Source: Streptomyces sp. TN58 (GTDB lineage Bacteria; Actinomycetota; Actinomycetes; Streptomycetales; Streptomycetaceae). From it: DNA of 64,000 nt. A program made the position numbers and the translations under genes. The notes beneath the pieces are model-generated. The model made no database searches, was not told the origin of the DNA, and saw only the letters and a program-made list of their open reading frames with translations. Position 1 is the first letter of the stretch, and each line of letters opens with the position of its first letter. Shown here piece by piece: positions 59,729 through 64,000 of this stretch. The stretch lies in NCBI RefSeq assembly GCF_001941845.1, contig NZ_CP018870.1:1953001-2017000 (forward strand). The letters are read 5' to 3'.

Positions 59729-61434
59729 TGGTTCACCTCGGCCTGTCGGACCTGGGTCGTTCGATCGAGCAAGCGTTGGTGTTCGATCGCGGTGCGGAGC
59801 ACCGTGCGGTCGTCGAAGGGCCGGACGACCCCTGCGGTGTCCTGGCCCTGCTCGTGGCCCTTGCCCGCCACCAGCACGGTGTCGCCGGGCTCGGCGCGCG
59901 CGACGGCGGCGGCGATGGCGGCCGCCCGGTCGGCGTCGACGAGGACGGCCGCTCGCTCGGCGGGCGGTACGGACACGGCGCCGCCGAGCATCGCCGCGAG
60001 GATCGCGAGCGGGTCCTCGGAGCGCGGGTTGTCGGAGGTCAGGACGGCCACGTCGGCGTACCGGGCGGCCGCGGCGCCCATCGGGGCGCGTTTGGTGGTG
60101 TCGCGGTCGCCGCCGCAGCCGAGGACGATGTGCAGCTTGCCGGTGGTGACTTCGCGCAGTGCGCGGAGCACCGACTCGACGGCGTCCGTCTTGTGCGCGT
60201 AGTCGACGACGGCGAGGTACGGCTGTCCGGCGTCCACGCGCTCCAGCCGGCCGGGGACTCCGGGGACCGCGGCGATGCCGTCGGCGGCGGTCTGCGGGTC
60301 GAGGCCGGCTGCGGCGAGCGTGACGACCGCGGCGACGGTGTTGGCGACGTTGAACGGGCCGGGCAGCGGGGCCTTGGCGCGCACGCGCTGTCCCTCGGGG
60401 CCGACCAGCGTGAGGGTGGAGTCCATGTGGCCGGTGACGACGTCCTCGGCGCGCCAGTCGGCGGCGGGGTCGCCCGCGGCCGAGAAGGTGACGACCGGGA
60501 TCGTCGACTCCTTGGCCAGGCGGCGGCCGTACTCGTCGTCGAGGTTGACCACGCCCAGGCGGGCCCGGCGGGGGGTGAAGAGCCCCGCCTTGGCCTGGAA
60601 GTAGTCCTCCATGTCGGAGTGGAACTCCATGTGCTCGGGGCTCAGGTTGTTGAAGACGGCGACGTCGAAGACGCAGCCGTCGACGCGGCCGAGCACCAGG
60701 GCGTGGCTGGAGACCTCCATGGCCACGGCCTCGACGCCGCGTTCGCGCATGACCGCGAAGAGGGCCTGTAGGTCGGTGGCCTCGGGGGTGGTCCGCTCGG
60801 ACTTGATGCGCTCGTCGCCGATGCGCATCTCGACGGTGCCGACCAGTCCGGTGCTGCGTCCGGCGGCGCGCAGGCCGCCTTCGACGAGGTACGCCGTGGT
60901 GGTCTTGCCGGAGGTTCCGGTGATGCCGATCTGGAGGAGGCCTTCGCCGGGGCTGCCGTAGATCGCCGCGGCGAGCTCGCCCATCCGGCCGCGCGGGTCG
61001 GCGACGGACAGCACCGGCAGGCCGGTGGCCGCGGCGCGCTCGGCGCCGGAGGGGTCGGTCAGCACGGCTGCGGCGCCGAGGGCCGCGGCCTGTGCGGCGA
61101 ACTCGGCGCCGTGGGTGCGGGCTCCGGGCAGGGCCGCGTACAGGTCTCCGGGGCGGACCGCACGGGAGTCGTGCGTGATCCCGGTGATCTGCGCGGCGCC
61201 TGGTGACGGGATGCCCAGCAGCGTGGCCAGCTCGCCCAGCGGGCTCGGAGTGGCGGACGCGGGCCTGGGCGCTCCCGGCGGCGCTGCCGGGGCGTCTTGC
61301 TGGGTGGTTCGGGGCTGATCAGCGTGGGGCACGGCGGTGAGCGTACCGGGCCCGGCGGCCGGGCCGCGAAGTGAGGGCCCGGGCCCGGCTGGGGCGTCCG
61401 GTCGGTTCCCGGGTTTCGGGGTGATCGTTGTCAC
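59725..61434 (-). CDS. murE: UDP-MurNAc-dipeptide:diaminopimelate ligase MurE
   Basis: MurE adds diaminopimelate to UDP-MurNAc-Ala-Glu. The 569-aa product has an Ala/Pro-rich extension of about 65 residues, then THDSRAVRPGDLYAALPG, the P-loop ITGTSGKTTTAYLV, the carbamyl-Lys region FQAKAGLF, and the DAP-specific motif SDNPRSEDP. Streptomycetes use LL-DAP, so that isomer is expected; this is family knowledge. The GTG at 61432-61434 has a GAGG site; a start at 61332 would remove half the extension. 45 bp separate it from ftsI. Confidence 0.95.
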   Translation of the reverse strand: MTTITPKPGNRPDAPAGPGPSLRGPAAGPGTLTAVPHADQPRTTQQDAPAAPPGAPRPASATPSPLGELATLLGIPSPGAAQITGITHDSRAVRPGDLYAALPGARTHGAEFAAQAAALGAAAVLTDPSGAERAAATGLPVLSVADPRGRMGELAAAIYGSPGEGLLQIGITGTSGKTTTAYLVEGGLRAAGRSTGLVGTVEMRIGDERIKSERTTPEATDLQALFAVMRERGVEAVAMEVSSHALVLGRVDGCVFDVAVFNNLSPEHMEFHSDMEDYFQAKAGLFTPRRARLGVVNLDDEYGRRLAKESTIPVVTFSAAGDPAADWRAEDVVTGHMDSTLTLVGPEGQRVRAKAPLPGPFNVANTVAAVVTLAAAGLDPQTAADGIAAVPGVPGRLERVDAGQPYLAVVDYAHKTDAVESVLRALREVTTGKLHIVLGCGGDRDTTKRAPMGAAAARYADVAVLTSDNPRSEDPLAILAAMLGGAVSVPPAERAAVLVDADRAAAIAAAVARAEPGDTVLVAGKGHEQGQDTAGVVRPFDDRTVLRTAIEHQRLLDRTTQVRQAEVNQ

Positions 61435-61479
61435 TGGTGGTGCCTCACGCTTTTCTTGCGGGCAGGCCGCGGCTTCGGG

Positions 61480-63501
61480 TCACCGGCCGGGCTGCGGACT
61501 GGGTTGCGGGGCGGGCGGCTGGGCGGCCTGCGGGCCGGGCTCGTAGGTGACCGGGAGCCCTGCGGGGGCGGTGCCGGTGGGGGCGATCTGGAGGGTCTTG
61601 AGGGCGAACTCCATGACCTTCTTGTAGATGGGGCCGCAGATCTGGCCGCCGAAGTAGCTGCCCTTGGTGGGGTTCTGGATGGCGCAGTAGACGGTGATGC
61701 GCGGCTTGTCGGCGGGGGCGAAGCCGGCGAAGGAGGCGGTGTAGCCCTTGTACCGGCCGGTGGCCGGATCCACCCGGTTGGAGGTGCCGGTCTTGCCGCC
61801 GACCCGGTAGCCGGGGATCTTCGCCTTGGTTCCGGTGCCCTCCTGGTCGTCGACGACGGATTCGAGCATCTCGGCGAGGGTCTTGGCGGTCTCCTCGCTG
61901 ATCACACGGTTCTGTTCGGGGGCGGGGGCCGGGGTGAAGCGGCCGTCGGGGCCCTTGGTGCCGCGGACCAGCGTCGGCTCGATGCGGACCCCGCCGTTGG
62001 CGATGGTCGAGTACACGGAGGCCGCCTGCATGGCGTTGACGGACAGTCCCTGGCCGAAAGGGATCGTGTACTGCTGGGAGGTGGACCAGTCCTGCGGCTG
62101 GGCGAGGATGCCGCGGGACTCGCCGGGGTAGTTCAGGCCGGTGGGCCGGCCGATGCCGAACTTGGTCAGGTACGAGTGCAGGACCTCGTTGGACTTGGCC
62201 TGGGTGGGGCCGAGCTGGCCGGTGGCCAGGATGGTGCCGATGTTGGAGGACTTGGCGAGGACCCCGTTGAGGGTCAGGTACCAGGTCGGGTGGTCGATGT
62301 CGTCCTTGAACAGCCGGTCGCCGCGGTGCAGCCGGTTGGGGACCTCGACGCGGGTGTCGGGGGTCGCCTTCTTCTCCTCCAGCACGGCGGCCATCGACAT
62401 CACCTTGGCGGTGGAGCCGGGCTCGTACACGTCCTGGAGCGCGGCGTTGCCCATGGCGGCGGAGCTGGCCCGGGTCAGGTCGTTGGGGTCGAAGCCGGGG
62501 GCGTTGGCCATGGCCAGCACCTCGCCGGTGCGGGTGTCCTGGACGATGACGTAGCCGCGGTCGGCCTCGGACTTCTGCACCTGTTCGGCGATGGCGCTCT
62601 GCGCCGCCCACTGGATGTCCCGGTCGATGGTCAGCTCGATGTCGTCGCCGGGGACGGCGGGCTTCTCGCTGGAGCCGGCCGTGGGGACCTTGCGGCCGCC
62701 GGACTGGGCGTAGGTGATCTCCCCGTCCTTGCCGGCGAGCTTCTTGTCGAGGGAGGACTCCAGCCCGCCGGCGCCCTTGCCCTCGGCGTTGACGTAGCCC
62801 AGTATCCCGGCGGCGAGGTCGCCGCCGGGGTACACGCGCTTGCTGCTGTCCTCCTTGAACACCCCGGCCAGGACGTTGGCTCCGGGGGCGTTGTTCTTCT
62901 TGTCGGCGGTCGCCTTCTCGGCGAAGACGCGCTTGAGGTCCTTGATCTGGTTCCAGACCTGGGGGGTCTGGCGCTGGGCGAGGACCACGTAGCGGCTGTT
63001 CTTGGTCCTGAGCTTGTCCGCGAGTTCCTTGGCGTCCTTGCCGAGGATGGGCGCCAGCAGCGCGGCGGCCTGCTCGGGGGCGTCCGGGGCCTTGCTCTCC
63101 TGCGGGGTGAACATCTTGGGGTCGGCGGTGATGTCGTACGCGTCGACGCTGGTGGCGAGTGCCACGCCCTTGCGGTCGGTGATCTCGCCGCGCTCGGCGG
63201 CCAGCTTGACGTTCGTGTAGCGGTTCTTGGACGCCGCCGCGGAGAAGGAGGAGGCGTCGACGGCCTGCACCTGGAGCAGCCGGACGACGAAGGCGAGCAT
63301 GACGAGGGTCAGACCTACGCCGACCAGCCGCAGCCGGGGCCGGGGGCTGCCGAGCCGGATCGTGTGGGGCTTGCGGGGGCCGGCGGGGCGGCGGGTCGCC
63401 GGGCGTGTGGCCGGCCGGGCGGTGGCGCGGTTGCGGTCGCCGGGCCGCGGCGGCCTGGACGGTCCGGGCATCCGCCGTCGCGGCGGGTCCTGCGGGCTCA
63501 C
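61480..63501 (-). CDS. ftsI: FtsI, division-specific penicillin-binding protein
   Basis: FtsI is the class B transpeptidase partner of FtsW. The 673-aa protein has a basic Pro/Arg-rich cytoplasmic head of about 55 residues, one membrane helix (about residues 58-78), a dimerisation domain starting RYTNVKLAAERGEITDRKG, and the penicillin-binding domain with PGSTAKV (active Ser), SSN and KTGTSNR. The C-terminal tail is Pro/Ala/Gln-rich. The GTG start at 63499-63501 is unusually far (159 bp) from ftsL because a repeat element lies between them. Confidence 0.96.
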   Translation of the reverse strand: MSPQDPPRRRMPGPSRPPRPGDRNRATARPATRPATRRPAGPRKPHTIRLGSPRPRLRLVGVGLTLVMLAFVVRLLQVQAVDASSFSAAASKNRYTNVKLAAERGEITDRKGVALATSVDAYDITADPKMFTPQESKAPDAPEQAAALLAPILGKDAKELADKLRTKNSRYVVLAQRQTPQVWNQIKDLKRVFAEKATADKKNNAPGANVLAGVFKEDSSKRVYPGGDLAAGILGYVNAEGKGAGGLESSLDKKLAGKDGEITYAQSGGRKVPTAGSSEKPAVPGDDIELTIDRDIQWAAQSAIAEQVQKSEADRGYVIVQDTRTGEVLAMANAPGFDPNDLTRASSAAMGNAALQDVYEPGSTAKVMSMAAVLEEKKATPDTRVEVPNRLHRGDRLFKDDIDHPTWYLTLNGVLAKSSNIGTILATGQLGPTQAKSNEVLHSYLTKFGIGRPTGLNYPGESRGILAQPQDWSTSQQYTIPFGQGLSVNAMQAASVYSTIANGGVRIEPTLVRGTKGPDGRFTPAPAPEQNRVISEETAKTLAEMLESVVDDQEGTGTKAKIPGYRVGGKTGTSNRVDPATGRYKGYTASFAGFAPADKPRITVYCAIQNPTKGSYFGGQICGPIYKKVMEFALKTLQIAPTGTAPAGLPVTYEPGPQAAQPPAPQPSPQPGR

Positions 63502-63588
63502 CCGGCCACCGTCCGCGGCGTGCCGGTGCGGGCGCCGGCGCCCGTGCCGGCACGGCGGCCGCGGTGCGGGGCCGCGGGCCCGGGCGTT

Positions 63589-63634
63589 CCGGGGCTCCGC
63601 CCCGGCCCCCGCGCCTCGAACGCCGGCGAGGCTG
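63589..63634. repeat. Single GCCGGCG repeat element between ftsL and ftsI
   Basis: A 7-bp hairpin (63589-63595 with 63599-63605) is followed by GCGCCTCGAACGCCGGCG and AGGCTGG, the same order of hairpin and core seen at 22438-22482. It lies inside the dcw operon, in the 159-bp ftsL-ftsI gap. Confidence 0.8.
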
Positions 63635-63660
63635 GTTCAGACGGGATCCGCGTCACGACG

Positions 63661-64000
63661 TCACCTTCCAGGGGTCTGGCTGGGCTGCGAACTGCCGGTG
63701 GGAGCGGGCTGGGCGGGAACCGGCGCCGGGGGCGCGGCCGGGGTCTGGCCCGGTCCGGCCTGCGCGGGCGGCGCCGCGGTCGGGGTCGGTGACGGCGGTG
63801 GCGGCGCCTCGGCCACCGAGACGCTGCCGGAGACCTTGCCGTCCGGGTCGATGAAGACGGGGCTGCCGCCCGGGACCAGGCCCAGTTCCCGGGCGCGGCG
63901 CTGGAGGGCGTCGGGCGCCGAGTGGGCGTCCACGTCGCGCTGGAGGGCCTGCTCCTCGTCGGTGAGGGTGGTGGTCTCCTTCTTCAGCCGGGTCAGCTGG
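63661..64000 (-). CDS. ftsL: FtsL division protein, C-terminal part
   Basis: The gene enters from beyond the window end, so the start and membrane helix are missing. The visible 112 residues begin with a coiled-coil stretch (RLKKETTTLTDEEQALQRD), then DAHSAPDALQRRARELGLVPG, typical of the FtsL periplasmic region before its end in FIDPDGKV. A tail of about 50 Pro/Ala/Gln-rich residues follows. FtsL bridges FtsQ and the FtsW-FtsI pair. The position directly upstream of ftsI confirms the call. Confidence 0.88.
   Translation of the reverse strand, partial: QLTRLKKETTTLTDEEQALQRDVDAHSAPDALQRRARELGLVPGGSPVFIDPDGKVSGSVSVAEAPPPPSPTPTAAPPAQAGPGQTPAAPPAPVPAQPAPTGSSQPSQTPGR

Overview
The window is a high-GC, gene-dense actinobacterial chromosome segment. 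Gene content and order (trp and his genes, a dnaE region, ileS, then divIVA-yggT-sepF-yggS-pgeF-ftsZ-ftsQ-murG-ftsW-murD-mraY-murF-murE-ftsI-ftsL) match the core chromosome of a Streptomyces, with layout much like the well-known S. coelicolor core region. The species cannot be named from the sequence. I see no prophage, IS element, CRISPR array, tRNA or rRNA.

Layout. 1-2670 (+): a translationally coupled trio, the 3' end of a PfkB/ribokinase-type sugar kinase, a CaiB-type CoA transferase and a CitE-type lyase. 2950-12250 (-): lgt, an anchored DsbA-like protein, trpA, trpB, the 63-aa TrpM, trpC, three small membrane proteins, trpE and hisI. 12342-12974 (+): a TIGR03085/DinB-like protein. 13652-19398 (-): hisD-hisC-hisB-(55-aa membrane protein)-hisH-priA-ridA-hisF, where almost every junction is a 1-4 nt overlap. 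19512-22421 (+): a beta-helix membrane protein, a LON substrate-binding-domain protein and a YbaK-type deacylase. 23050-27105 (-): a DUF2567 protein, an ABC-2 permease with its ATPase, and an NYN-domain protein. 27327-37208 holds a 53-aa basic protein, dnaE (-), a DUF2252 protein, a membrane protein, a second DsbA-like protein, a Tat-type PhoD phosphatase and a secreted M43 metalloprotease. 37275-42260 (-): a dienelactone-hydrolase-like protein, a Na+/H+ antiporter, an RluD-type pseudouridine synthase, lspA and a DksA/TraR protein with a histone-like tail. 42575-45995 (+): a T-box leader and ileS. 46869-64000 (-): the polar-growth and division genes joined to the dcw cell-wall cluster, cut off by the window end inside ftsL.

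How it works together. The trp and his blocks share the bifunctional isomerase PriA, so both pathways depend on one gene. The last 17 kb makes lipid II (MurE, MurF, MraY, MurD, MurG), polymerises it (FtsW, FtsI) and positions the machinery (FtsL, FtsQ, FtsZ, SepF, YggT, DivIVA). murC is not in this cluster. lgt and lspA supply lipoprotein maturation.

The most unusual non-coding content is a family of GCCGGCG-centred repeats. It fills three of the six convergent intergenic gaps as large arrays: a long element near 13.0-13.6 kb, almost duplicated near 46.0-46.8 kb, and a seven-unit 70-bp tandem array at 22.5-23.0 kb. One further copy sits between ftsL and ftsI. The other three convergent gaps carry compact perfect hairpin terminators instead. 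I found no clear candidate for a wholly new multi-gene system; most genes are standard core genes.
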